Position numbers and translations under genes: made by a program
Shown: positions 24,046 through 34,479 of the stretch, one piece after another
How positions within the stretch are numbered: position 1 is the first letter of the stretch
Layout: each line of letters opens with the position of its first letter
The notes under the pieces: model-generated
Told to the model about the DNA's origin: nothing
The model's database searches: none
What the model saw: only the letters and a program-made list of their open reading frames with translations
Assembly: GCA_021234155.1 (NCBI GenBank)
Contig: JAJEKV010000001.1
Span: 310,001-374,000, forward strand
Length of the DNA: 64,000 nt
From: Isoetes taiwanensis
Taxonomy: Eukaryota > Streptophyta > Lycopodiopsida > Isoetales > Isoetaceae
Direction of reading: 5' to 3'

Positions 24046-25496
24046 ATGTTTTGGAGGCCATAACCTAGTCAAATTCGACCAGGATCTTGCACAATGTCAT
24101 CATGTAGAGGGAGGGTATTGATGCCAGAAGACGAACCCTTAAAACGCTCGAAAGCAGCTCGCCCCAAAAGTCCTCTCTAGAAGGCCCCTGGCCACGAACA
24201 TGCAACTCTCCCACTCCAGAACTATGAATTGGTTCTGCCAATGGACTCAGAACGTCGACAATACCCTAAGGACCAAGTTTCGTGGCTAGATGACCATCCC
24301 TCTCAAAGAAGCATCAAAGTAGCTCATGTCCAACATGTTCGTAGTCAATTGGCCTAGGAGGTGGTTGTAGAATACTGCTATGTAGAGTGTCTTGTTTGTT
24401 GCAAAAAATGCCCGTGTAACTTGGTCTCTAAGGTAATCTTGCCATCCTGGTTGACATGGCGAAGTCGATTCTCCATTCCGGAGCCTTTACCCGTCTTACA
24501 AAACCTCTAATTTAACATTTGAAAAAATTCCTTGTTTCCAACACTAGCGTTTCTTTTTACACTCGAAATCAACGCTGCCATTTAAGGGGTGTTCTTTATG
24601 TCGGTTGTTCGAGTCCTTAAGATGGTCAATATGTTGAAGTGCCCCTTCTCATTGAAACTTTATTTCTTGCCCCAATATTAACGTTTTTATTTGTTGTTTC
24701 AAACTCAAGCTTAAGGGTGTGAAAAGAAATCTATCTACACAAATGTCAAAAGCCTTGTTATTTGACCTACTATATCATTACCATGGTCTTTTTTTTATCA
24801 TTATTAGGCTTTTAGAAAGCAAGCACATAGAAATATGTTCTGCAAGTTTGCTCAATATGCAAGAGCTCTATGTATTTTAAATGTGATAAAATATTCTATA
24901 TCTCATGCTTCTGTTCTTCATTCACCTTAGTCTACCTTTCCAACTTTTTCTTTTTCAATCCCTCCCATCAAACTCAACTCAGGCATTTGCCCCAAGCCTG
25001 CCGTAGTGCTAGTTATGGTTGAAATGTTGCGCCCCTAGGCTCAAGCATGTAGGAGAATGTCATGCCATATTAAATGGGTAAATGTTTAATGAAGGTCATA
25101 TAATGGGTAAATGTCTAATGAAGGTCAGATGATATTATATGGAATCGGGACCCTGGAAAAGATAGGTTGAATAAAAGGAAAAAAGGGCCGGACATAAAAA
25201 GGAGGATCGGAAATACAGATGACACAGGTGGAGCCGGATTTGGAAGAAAGGTAGCCGAAATTTGGATTAGAGTGAGAATAAGTTGAAATCAAAGGTGATC
25301 GCTTGGGCTCTCGGAGGATTTGCAGATGGTCAACGGTGTCATAAAAAAAGGTCAATTACTTTGCTTGCTTGCTACAGTGATATTGTAAACGATGAATTTG
25401 ATTAAGTTTCAGCTATAATTGTTGTGAAGGAAGTTTTGCCTAACTAGAAGCAAGAAATAAATTAGATAATTGATATTGTTTGAGAAAAACCAACAA
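24046..25496. other. Gene-free interior of the CACTA element
   Basis: Nothing recognisable is seen; open frames are short. A short direct repeat (taatgggtaaatgt ... aatgaaggtca) occurs around 25070-25125. Confidence 0.4.
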
Positions 25497-26070
25497 AGCA
25501 TGCCGCTAGGCTCGAACATGCCCCTGGGCTTGAACATGCCACCTTGGCTCAAATATGCCACGTGGCTCAAACATGCTACATTTGCTCAAACATGCTATAT
25601 AGGCTCAAACATACCACATGGGCTCAAACATGCCACCTACGCTCAAGCATTACCCCTATGGTCAAACATGCCACATAGGCTGCTGAAACATGCCACATAG
25701 GCTCAAACATTCCACCTAGGCTCAAGCATTGCCTCTAGGGTCAAATATGCCACATAGGCTCAAACATGCCACCTAGGCTGAAACATGCCACTAGGGTCAT
25801 AAAAATGCTCTTTCAATGATTTATTATTTTTAAGGATGAATGTTTTTTTTTTTTATGGTTGAATGTCGTACCCTTAGGTCCCTAGGCTAGAACATACCAC
25901 CTTGGCTCAAACATGACATGTAGCTCAAACATGCCACATAGGCTCAAACGTGACATATGGCTCAAACATGCCCCTGGCTCAAACATGACATGTGGCTCAA
26001 ACTAGACACGCGGCTCAAACATGCCACATACGCTTAAGCATGCTACATAGACTCAAACATCAAACGTGGC
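25497..26070. repeat. Second cluster of the 19-bp minisatellite
   Basis: About 30 units of caaacatgccacataggct and variants lie in two blocks (25497-25795, 25880-26070) split by A/T-rich DNA. They are more divergent than the main array, with cacata or catgtg in place of cctagg. Confidence 0.85.
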
Positions 26071-27699
26071 GAAATTTAAAAGTGACAAAATTTAAAAAAA
26101 ATAGGCATGATATAGTTGTATCGCATCCAAAGGCTGAGACACGCAATTGAGATTGCGATCCGAGACTTGCGTTCTGAAAGTGTTTAATTTTTTGAATGGC
26201 AGTGCTTTTTTTATTCAATAGATAGGAAGTTTTTTACATAAATGATCCGTCAAGGATCTAGCAAAAAGTATTTGTGTGAAAGTGCACTTACAATTAACTC
26301 TAAATTTTAATCATCGTGTTGATAATATTATCTAATATTATTGTATGATTATAATGTTTAGGCTTGATAAATTTGCTTTATTGATGGCCGTTCAGATGAA
26401 AAGAAACGAAGGGCTCAGATTTCGATCCAAGTAGTTCAATCTTATTGGTTCTTTTATTTTAGGTTTTCGGTGGAACGTAGGCGGGAACGAATGGCGGGAG
26501 GCAAATCTCCGTTTCTATCTTTTTCCGCTGGATATCTCACTTCCGCTTCCACTGGATAGGCTACCTGGGCGCCTGATGATCTGATCTTTTGATCTCCTGC
26601 TTCAATCTCATATACGAAATTCTTGCTTCTATCTGATCTACTGATTTCCTGCAGCAGCTGTGTTTCTGTTTCAATTTGCATGCACAACGCTTCTATCTGA
26701 GTTCAAGATCTCATTTCTGATGTCTGGAATGCATGTTTTCATGCGCTGCATAGCAAAGCTCCCCTAATTAAATATTCTTTCTGGCTATGCCGCTCTTTTT
26801 GCAATAATTTTTCCGGCTATGGCGCCCTGTTTGCTTGGCGATCTCACATAGATGGTTCCAGCATCAGAAGGTATATCTCTCTATGATGCTTGCTATTTAG
26901 GTATTCTTCAAGTTTCCAGCGTACTTCTCTGATCTGAAAAAATGAAAAAATATGTCTCTGATCTGAGGGCAATTGGTTACTTAGCGAGCCACAATGTCAA
27001 CTGGATGACAAGTGGAGCTTAGGAAAACCGCCCATAGCAGGTAAGACCTCATCTCTTTAGATTTATCTCGTGGTGGCATTCACTAACTCCCTGTTTTTTT
27101 TTTGTCTCAGGTTTTTATATATACACGATTCTTCCTTGCTTTGCATATTGATGTCCCTTGTCCTTTATAATCTGTCATAGAAAGGTACATTTTCTTTCTT
27201 TTAGAGCAAGTGTCCTTTGCAGAAATGAGGATACAATTCTTGATATTACAGGTACAATGCATATACCATTCTTTCCACCTTGCTTCAATCTGCATGCACA
27301 GTTCGTGTGTTGTGACTTTCTCGGATCTTTCTGATATGGCAGGAGCTACAACAATCCTTTTTACTGGAAATTTAAAAAACATTGGAATATTTGGAGCTAC
27401 AGTGTCCCTCTCTTTACTGAAAGTTTAAAAACATGGAGTATTAGATATGCAAGGCTATCTAAATGGGAAATCTTCGAAAATATAGAGTATTGGAATGAAA
27501 GACTATCTAAGATCTTTTGATACGAGATGAGCGACAACATCCCTCTTTACTGAAATTTGCAAAATATGGAATATTAGATATGCAAAGCTACTGAATGTAG
27601 CTTTCACATGGGCATGGATGCTTCAATGTACACTGTATTGTTTTTATGAGTAGAGACTCTTCAATATATCGTTTACTCTTCGAACTGTCTCTTTTACCC
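26071..27699. other. Unassigned interior of the CACTA element
   Basis: No domain is seen. The segment 26450-27430 is less repetitive, with several ctatctgatc words and GT/AG-like edges, so it may be a captured gene fragment, but I cannot name a source. Confidence 0.3.
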
Positions 27700-28310
27700 A
27701 CTTACTTTATTAAAAAGCAATATCTCAAAATATTTCTATAAAACCACACTTGGAAAAACAACACTTGAAAATTTTTCATATCTATAAACCACATGTGGAT
27801 TTTATATTAAACGATCCTCGAAAACAACAACTATTTTTGAAAAACCACAAATTTTTTTCTAAAACCACATATTCTTTTTCAAGGAAACCAACACTTAAAA
27901 ACAACATAGTTAGAAAAAAAACCCAAAAAACTATGTGTAGTTTCTAGCAAAGTCGGATAAAATTCTATACGTGGTTTTTTTTATGTTGTTTTTTTTTTAA
28001 ACAACAGTTAAAAACAACATGTAGATCTCTTAAGTCTTATTAAGAACCACATGTCTATTTTTAGAAAAACAACACTAGAAAACTACAATTACTTTCAAAA
28101 AACAACATGTAGAAACACATGTTAATTTCTACGCGTAGATAATTTTAACAAAATTCTACGCGTAGATTTTTCACAAAAAAAACTACACGTATAAAAGTTT
28201 GACTAAAAACTACACGTCATTTCTAGCAAATCCGGACAAAAAACAACACATAGTTTTTTGGTGTTGTTTTTTAGCAAAAAAGACACTGAAAAACAACATG
28301 TGGACCCAGT
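27700..28310. repeat. Right subterminal A/C-rich repeat array of the CACTA element
   Basis: Words such as aaaaacaacatgtag, aaaaccacatgt and the palindrome ctacgcgtag (twice near 28130-28165) are packed here. The reverse complement matches the style of the left array, as expected for CACTA subterminal repeats. Confidence 0.8.
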
Positions 28311-28328
28311 TTTGGGGTGGTAGTGAAT

Positions 28329-28586
28329 CCTCAAAAGTGGTTGCACCAGCAGCTTCATGTTGATGTGGTCAAGGAAGTAGACATCAACATACTCAATCTT
28401 ACTGTTGACCACTTGAAAGAACTTGCAAGATGGAGAGTAGCAATTGAGGGAAGCATGCAATTGGTGAAAGATATTGTTGGTGTTCAAAACTTGGATGAAC
28501 ATGCAAAAGAAGACATAACACGTTCTCCATACCGATCGAACACATTGAAGCTACCGATCGGATCAACAATGAAGATCTGCAAATAA
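28329..28586 (+). CDS. Accessory gene: C-terminal part beyond the CACTA insertion
   Basis: Directly after the second AAT target copy (28326-28328) the same reading frame goes on as PQKWLHQQLHVDVVKEVD and LKELARWRVAIEGSMQLVKD, to a stop at 28584-28586. The AAT is one whole codon, so removing the CACTA element restores an uninterrupted frame with the FCP1-like segment. The helical, charged sequence resembles no catalytic domain I know. It converges on the minus-strand transposase gene, whose last recognised exon ends near 29544. Confidence 0.6.
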   Translation, partial: PQKWLHQQLHVDVVKEVDINILNLTVDHLKELARWRVAIEGSMQLVKDIVGVQNLDEHAKEDITRSPYRSNTLKLPIGSTMKICK

Positions 28587-29129
28587 ACGAGGAAAAAAGC
28601 GCAGAGAAGAAATAACACAAGATCAGACCCACATTGAAGATCCGACTTTGAGAACATTGAAGATCTTGGACTTTAAGAACTTCATGTAACTTAAGATGTA
28701 ACTTAAGTTATAATAGGCTTTTTTGTGAATCTTTGGATGTGAGTACATAGATGTACACTTTTTGTAAATGTAAACGGATATTAACGTAAATCCAATGTTT
28801 CGGGCATTTACCTAACACTTGTGTACACTTGTAAACTTTCAATGCTTTTCCATGTCCATCAAGTCTTTTTTCCGAGTTCATCAAGTCTGTAATAGTTAAC
28901 TGAAAACATAAAGCATGTAAGCAGACAAAGCATAAGTATGAAAAGCAGACCCATCTGAGCTTTTCTTTTAAAGCTGTGAGGACAAGGAACATTTGTGCAG
29001 CAAAGAATTTGTTAGTTTTCATTGATAAAAATTATAAAGAATATAAGAAAGAATATGGCAGGGAAAGAGCGGTTGTACATCTAAAACTCAACCGCTTCTT
29101 CTTGAAGCAAAAGCGAGAAAAAAGCAGGC

Positions 29130-29543
29130 GTGAAATTAGCACTCTACTGGAAGGGATGCCATAACTTTTTGGCATGTCTCTTCACTCATCTTGAAAATGT
29201 TGTTACCAAGATTCTCCATATCAAACTTCACCTGTCTGACAAGGTGGCTATACAAACTAGCAACCGGGCTTGTCCAATAGCAACTCAAATTGGAGTGCAT
29301 CTGTTTGCTTGTAGTAATGGCGGAAACTATAACTTCTCCTACACCAAATGCGATTACCCCAATCATCTTCATATGCATCTAACAATGTGTGTTTAGTCTA
29401 TGTACACCTAAGAACATAAAAGTCAACTCCCTCTTCATCTTACGGATGTGCATTTACAAAGTTATCTCCAACTTCTAGAAGAGAACTAAGGTAATCTACT
29501 TCTTCATCTTCTTCTTCTTCTTCATCTTCTTCTTCTTCCTCGA
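29130..29543 (-). other. Region after the transposase, possible extra exon
   Basis: A frame at 29136-29378 (GVIAFGVGEVIVSAITTSKQ ... FKMSEETCQKVMASLPVEC) could be a last exon or an unrelated frame. Between it and 29530 lies a (CTT)n/(GAA)n-like run (ttcttcttcttcttc, about 29500-29540). Confidence 0.35.
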
Positions 29544-32142
29544 CTAATTCTTTGTGGATGTTTCTTGAAAGAACCTTTGGTTTCGATTCTCTTTTGTGAG
29601 CCATGCTCCCAAACGTGCTTTGTTCGTGCAGTAATCCCTTTTACCATGAAAGCAATAGGAACAATAGCAAGAGAGGCATCTGTAAGCAACTTTTGCAGGG
29701 TTCTTTTTGTCACATGGTCTGATGCAATGAAGTTTAGAGCTCCCACATAGTGTTTTCCACTCCTTCCTTTCAGATTTGTCTACATTTTGGGGATCAATAT
29801 GCCAAAAGAACCTGCAATATAAAACAGATTCATGCAACTTCAAATCTAAGAAAAATATAAGAAAAAACAACAATTTACCTTCTTATATGAGGGTCTGGTG
29901 GATTGTTCATCATGTACCAGTTCATGAAATCGACAATGTCTTTGGCAACGCTCCAATTTCCAGGACTCATACTTCAATTTCTCTCTTGCCAAAACCCTTT
30001 TCAATATTGCACCTTGTCCATCATGTTCTCCTTTGCCATGAGAACTGGCAAAGAAATTCCACTCATACTCAATTCCTTCATTACACACATAGTTCTAAAT
30101 ACCAGAAAGGCCTTGCTCCTTTAAACTGGGATGTGCAACCATCACTCCAAAAAATATGTTTCTTGTACTCAATGTTCTGTGCTCTAAGCCAGTCAGCATG
30201 TACTTTCAAGCAATGTTGTACAAACTCAGGGCTATGCTCCCTGTCATCTGAAATATAAAATTGCACTTCTTTTATAATTCTCCTCTGATTGGTCTTTGAT
30301 GATCTCCTGACTTGTCTTCTTCTTTCTTTTCAGCTTATCCCGCTCTGCTTCTCTTTGCTCTGCCTCTTTAACTTCCATCTCCTCTATCTCGGCTTGGGTT
30401 TGCATGTCTATATGTGATATGAACCAGAATTGAGGCCTGGTCCGGTGTGCGATGGCAAGATTGTGCCTCCCTCTGAATTTTAAAAGCGTAATTTTCAGCA
30501 AAGTCAATTCTGAGAGACAATTGCATCTTCGGAAGGTATCCACACCGTCTGAATTGCTTTACTGCCGATTAATTGCCACATAATTGTGTGTGACAAATTG
30601 TACCATTGTCTTGTTGGCATGCTTCATGAACTCGGGCAGACTCTCGTTCTTGTATGCAAGTCTTGTTACTTTGGCTGGTTTCCTCCCTCCCATTTTTTTC
30701 TTGGTAGTCTCCTTCATGTATCCAACTTCTTGCGATTTCGGACCATGAACATTTACAATGGTTTTAGGTTTGTTTAAAAAGAATGTTAAACGAGCACAAT
30801 TTAATTAAACCAAACGAATACCTTTTCAAACTGTTTCCACTCCACCTTGTAATCAGTTTCTATCTTCTCCTTAGGACAAAAAGCAAACCTGTTTATAACA
30901 CCACAATTAAAGTTACTGAGCAGTAATATCTTTCATAACATTGAAGAGACAAACTTAAGAGTACCTTTTCAGCCCACAATCTTTGCATGCCAGCTGCAGA
31001 CATTGATGTTTGTGCCATTCTTCATCTTCTTCTTTAGGGCAAAACCATTTGCCTCCAAAAAATCACTAGTGGATTTATAAACATGGTTCTTGGCACTCTG
31101 AAGTTACCATCACCACAAACACAATTACAATTGCATTCTTTGTGCACCCCATTTGGATCTGTTTACGATTTTGTTGAGTGCTTGCATCACATACTCAAAG
31201 TGCATGTGATATTGGCAGCAACAGGTCTCTCTTTCTTTTAAACGCCTCACAAAAGATGGCTTCAGCAATTCAAATGTGCGCTGTGAAATCTTCATTTCAT
31301 TGAATTCCTTTTTGAATGCCATGTAAAATTGCAACTATAAACAAAGCAGAAATACAGAGTTCCAAAAAATTAAAAGCAGCAATATAGTAAAGCAGAACAA
31401 GCGGTAAAACATATAAAGCATAATAATTACCTGAGAAATTTCAAGCAATTGTATTGGATGATCAATTTTTTCACCATCTTTTGTAACAAACTTTCTCACA
31501 TGCTTCTGTATGGTGAGACTCTTGTGTTTTCTGTCGAACTTGTAAAGCGAAATTCTTAACCTCATCAGTTATTGCATCTGATCTCTTTTTCCTTGAAAAC
31601 ATTGACCACGGACCACATTCTTGTTCTGCCATTACTCTTCTTCTGGTTGCTGCAACAACAGATTTTCTTGATACATGAAGGAGGCGTGCAAGCTACAGAC
31701 CGTTGGTTTTGTTTGCTGTTGAAGATACCATTTGCAATGTGGACTTTCTTGCTTGCATTATATCTGTCTTCCTTAGTTTCTTTTGCTGATTGAGTGTCTC
31801 TTGAACATTTCTAGTTACATTCTTCATGACCTTGCTTTGATCATGATCAACAAAATCCACCTCCGATTGGCAATTTCTTCTTCACTCTCTTCACAAATGC
31901 ACCACCGTGCCTTTATCCCCTTCTTTCAAAGGCTTTGTGATATTATTGAAATAATCGTCCAAATTCTTGGACAATTCTTGAAGCCTTCTCGCACTCAAGC
32001 CGTCAACTTGAGGTTTGGATATTTTCTTTCTCCCTCTCCTATCTCTTTTCCTCTGTCTAGATTGCCTTCTTCTCTCGGCTTGAATTTCCCGGAAAATTTG
32101 AAGTCGCTTTTCTTCATCTAAATCTGATGCTGATTGATCCAT
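29544..32142 (-). pseudogene. Multi-exon DDE-like transposase of the 22.7-kb transposon
   Basis: The chosen start at 32142 gives MDQSASDLDEEKRLQIFREI, basic and coiled. Introns with GT/AG ends are visible at 31335-31430, 30889-30964 and 29812-29878. In order come KPSFVRRLKERETCCCQYHM (31334 exon), WHKHQCLQLACKDCGLK (zinc-binding, to 30965), VEWKQFEK (30888-30822), FMKHANKTMVQFVTHNYVA, then LRIDFAENYAFKIQREAQS near 30490, HIFWSDGCTSQFKGARPF near 30130, and SSHGKGEHDGQGAILKR near 30020. A Cys-rich tail (CLSCYCSYCFHGKRDYC) ends the gene. D-F-(S/A)-E-N-Y, SDGxxxQFK and HGKGxxDGxG blocks recur in poorly named transposase-like proteins of plants and animals and would supply the acidic triad. Several small frame slips make this copy inactive, unless they are sequencing errors. 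Superfamily unassigned; Sola is one candidate. Confidence 0.75.
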
Positions 32143-32437
32143 TTAGAATCGTGTTGTGCATAGAATTGTGTTGTACTGAGAAACCGTCTTTGCACAAAGA
32201 AAATTCTGTTCAGGGGTACAACACCGGATCATGCTTCCCGCCATTGCCAAATCTATTCACTCTCCATGCCATCTCACAACAACCCCGCCAAATTGATTCT
32301 GTACCGAATTTGATTTTGCGGGTAGCCATGTCATCGATCCGGAAGCAATTTGCTAAAAGCGGATCATCAGCGTTCCAGCTCTCCAAGCACCTCCAAGCTG
32401 GGACCAAGCCACCTAGCGGTAGCGTCCGGACGGGTGC

Positions 32438-32466
32438 TTTTGTACCCCAATATCTAACTTAGACCC
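32438..32466 (-). repeat. Right terminal inverted repeat of the 22.7-kb transposon
   Basis: It is the reverse complement of 9730-9758 with 29 of 29 matches, followed by TTTT (32467-32470), the second copy of the target duplication. Confidence 0.93.
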
Positions 32467-32470
32467 TTTT

Positions 32471-33844
32471 GTCGATTCCTATGAAAGCTTGGAAGCACAT
32501 CACAAAGTCAACTCAAAAGAAGGACTAGATTTGGACAGTTGTGGGCAGGTTGTCTAAACATGTTTACCTTCTCCAATGTAGATCGAGCATGATAGATCCT
32601 CGAGCAAGCGAGTTTTTTATGAAGGAAAGGCGGGCCCGCAATTATAATTGATAAGGATTCATTATTTTTTCGCGATGGGTTGTGGTCTGGACTTATGAAG
32701 GATCTAGAAAGATATTCTTTGGAATCTCTAATTACGGAACTAGGAGGAGAAGTGTTAGCTTCGGATGAAGTAACAAGTGACTTTACAAACATTCTACAAA
32801 AAAGCAAAGAAAACTTGTACCCAAAAGAGCCCAGAATTAGCGATTTCTATACTTGCGAGGAAACGAAGGAAAGTTGACTACGAAAAAGGTCAATGTGTCC
32901 GTATCCCTGGATACATATTCCAAAAAATGACTACAGAAAAAAATGTAATAGGTACGTTAAATCGGCTCTTAGGTAATATGGCCCATTTCAAAATTGACGA
33001 GGGAAGTCATTGAGAATGCTTATCATTTGCATTTTTAGAAAATGGACTAACTTACATCCAGTTTTTAATGTTAGAGTACTAATGCCCTATAAGGGAAGTG
33101 AAATTTCTCATGAGATTCTGGAGAAAATGGACACGCAGAACCTCCTAAAGGAGATAAGGTGGTGCTAGAGCCAAAAAAAAAAAGGAAAAAAGAAAAAAAA
33201 AAAAAGGGAAGAGTTAATGCCCATCAAGATAAGGAGACACAAACTTCTTTTTATCAAAGATATCTAGTTAAGTTCAAGTTTCATCCATCTTCTGATGCCA
33301 TATGGTATTCTACGGACCAACTTAAGGAGTACAAAGCATCTGTGGATGAATATGAACAAATTTTGCGAAAGGATAAGAAAGGTTAGAGGTTAGCTATCTT
33401 GCTAATTAAATACTTTTAACATAGAAAAAAATTGCAACTTTATCGACAAAGAAATATCTAAAGATTGATATGTGCTGGCGTGAATTAGAATCTTTATTAA
33501 TGATTAAAAAGAGTCAAGACCTCTAAAAGAACTGAGGCCATTCCTAAAAGAACTGGAATGAACATCTCTAAAGGAATTGAGATAAAAGACCTCTAAAAGA
33601 ACTGAGGCCATTCCTAAAAGAACTGGAATGAACATCTCTAAAGGAATTGAGATGAAAGACCTCTAAAGGAACCGAGGCCATTCCTAAAAGAATTGGAATA
33701 AACGTCTCTAAAAGAAATGGGATGAAAAATCTCTAAAGGAAGTGAGATGATTCCTAAATGAACTGGAATCAACATCTTTAAAAAGAATGAAGCAATTTTT
33801 TCCTCAAGATTGACGCGGACGTTCAATCTCGGGAAGGGAAGGAT
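32471..33844 (+). other. 3' internal part of the fossil retroelement
   Basis: Retroelement sequence resumes beyond the DNA transposon, with integrase-like and then chromodomain-like sequence to about 33385. A tandem repeat of about 69 bp follows (33515-33790, words such as aaaagaactgaggccattcc). The purine tract at 33831-33843 precedes the right LTR. Broken. Confidence 0.65.
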
Positions 33845-34479
33845 TGTTACGGCTTTATGCCGGCTAGGGGGAGTGGCTCAGGCTCAACTCAGAAGAAAGA
33901 AAATATGTTTTAAAGATAGTAGATAAGTTGTCAAGGGGTAGGCTAGATTTTAAGTTATGAATTAGTCAACACTTTATAAGATTTTAAAAAAATGTGAGCC
34001 AAGATATTAATGGCCGTGATCGATAACAACATGAGGCTTGGTTCCAAAAGCTGGTCAGAATCGAACGCCCAAGCTCGACTAGTTCGGAAAAAGGCCGATC
34101 CGCATCTGCGAGATGATCGGATCTAAGATATTTATAGCCGAACTATCCTTTTCCATAATTATCTATAACCTTTAATTAGATATCAGGGAAAAGGGAGCCG
34201 GGTAAAAGGTCTGACTCTGTTCCCTATAAAAGGAATGGTGAATGCTGAAGGGAACTTACTGTACTCTGCTCAATTCTGGATCTTGGGTGTACATGCCAGT
34301 TTCTAGCTCTTCTTGTAGAAGTTTTGATTGGTATAGTCTAGTACCGAGTTAAGCTAAGCAAGATAACGATTTCTTGCGAAGACTTCTGAGCCCGGTTGGG
34401 TGGAAGATATTCTCCTAAAGGCTGGAGTACTATTTGAGTCTTAAATTGTTTGCCTCTTAGTTTTTAGTGTGTTGTATCA
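33845..34479 (+). repeat. Right LTR of the Ty3/gypsy fossil
   Basis: It begins tgttacggc and ends gttgtatca (TG...CA), 635 bp long, with ctataaaagg near 34225. The last roughly 500 bases match the left LTR with few differences. Confidence 0.9.

Larger units (their letters stand above)
19678..28325. mobile_element. Non-autonomous CACTA (EnSpm/CMC) element
   Basis: The right end, read inward, is CACTACCACCCCAAAACTGG; the left end is CACAACCACCCCAATTCTGG; both continue GTCCACA. A 3-bp target duplication AAT flanks the element (19675-19677, 28326-28328). CACTA ends, the 3-bp TSD and dense subterminal repeats (T/G-rich on the left, A/C-rich on the right) are all typical. The 8648 bp hold a T/G-rich array, a large 19-bp minisatellite, a long direct repeat and gene-free DNA, but no transposase. 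It was inserted within the FCP1-like gene of the 22.7-kb transposon. Confidence 0.88.
9730..32466 (-). mobile_element. 22.7-kb two-gene DNA transposon with perfect TIRs
   Basis: The first 29 bases (starting gggtctaagttagatat, 9730-9758) recur exactly as the reverse complement at 32438-32466. The flanks show a 4-bp duplication TTTT (9726-9729 and 32467-32470), and the target lies within integrase-like sequence of the retroelement. A CCGGACGC word occurs near both ends. Helitrons A+B (7087 bp) and a CACTA element (8648 bp plus its 3-bp TSD) were inserted later; without them the transposon is about 7.0 kb. It holds a plus-strand gene (coiled coil, RING, FCP1-like) and a convergent minus-strand transposase gene. 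A 4-bp TSD with a multi-exon DDE-like transposase could suit the Sola superfamily, but that is a guess. No capsid or protein-primed polymerase sequence is present, so it is not a Polinton. Confidence 0.87.
5987..34479 (+). mobile_element. Fossil Ty3/gypsy LTR retroelement hosting nested insertions
   Basis: Two long terminal repeats in direct orientation (5987-6489 and 33845-34479) bound the element. A primer-binding site complementary to plant initiator Met-tRNA (tggtatcagagc, 6493-6504) follows the left LTR, and a purine tract (33831-33843) precedes the right one. Integrase-like sequence is recognisable on both sides of the large DNA transposon, and integrase C-terminal/chromodomain-like sequence lies around 33030-33380, so it belongs to Ty3/gypsy, probably the chromovirus branch. 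The element is clearly broken, with many breaks and a truncated left LTR. Without the two insertions (236 bp and 22.7 kb, plus their target duplications) the internal part is about 4.4 kb, shorter than usual for the family. It is older than everything nested in it. Confidence 0.88.

Noticed and set aside
29846-30777. Plus-strand frames over the transposase
   Set aside because: They are antisense shadows of the minus-strand exons that carry conserved motifs.
9730-32466. Polinton/Maverick identity for the 22.7-kb element
   Set aside because: The size comes from nested insertions; no polymerase, capsid or protease genes, and the TSD is 4 bp, not 6.
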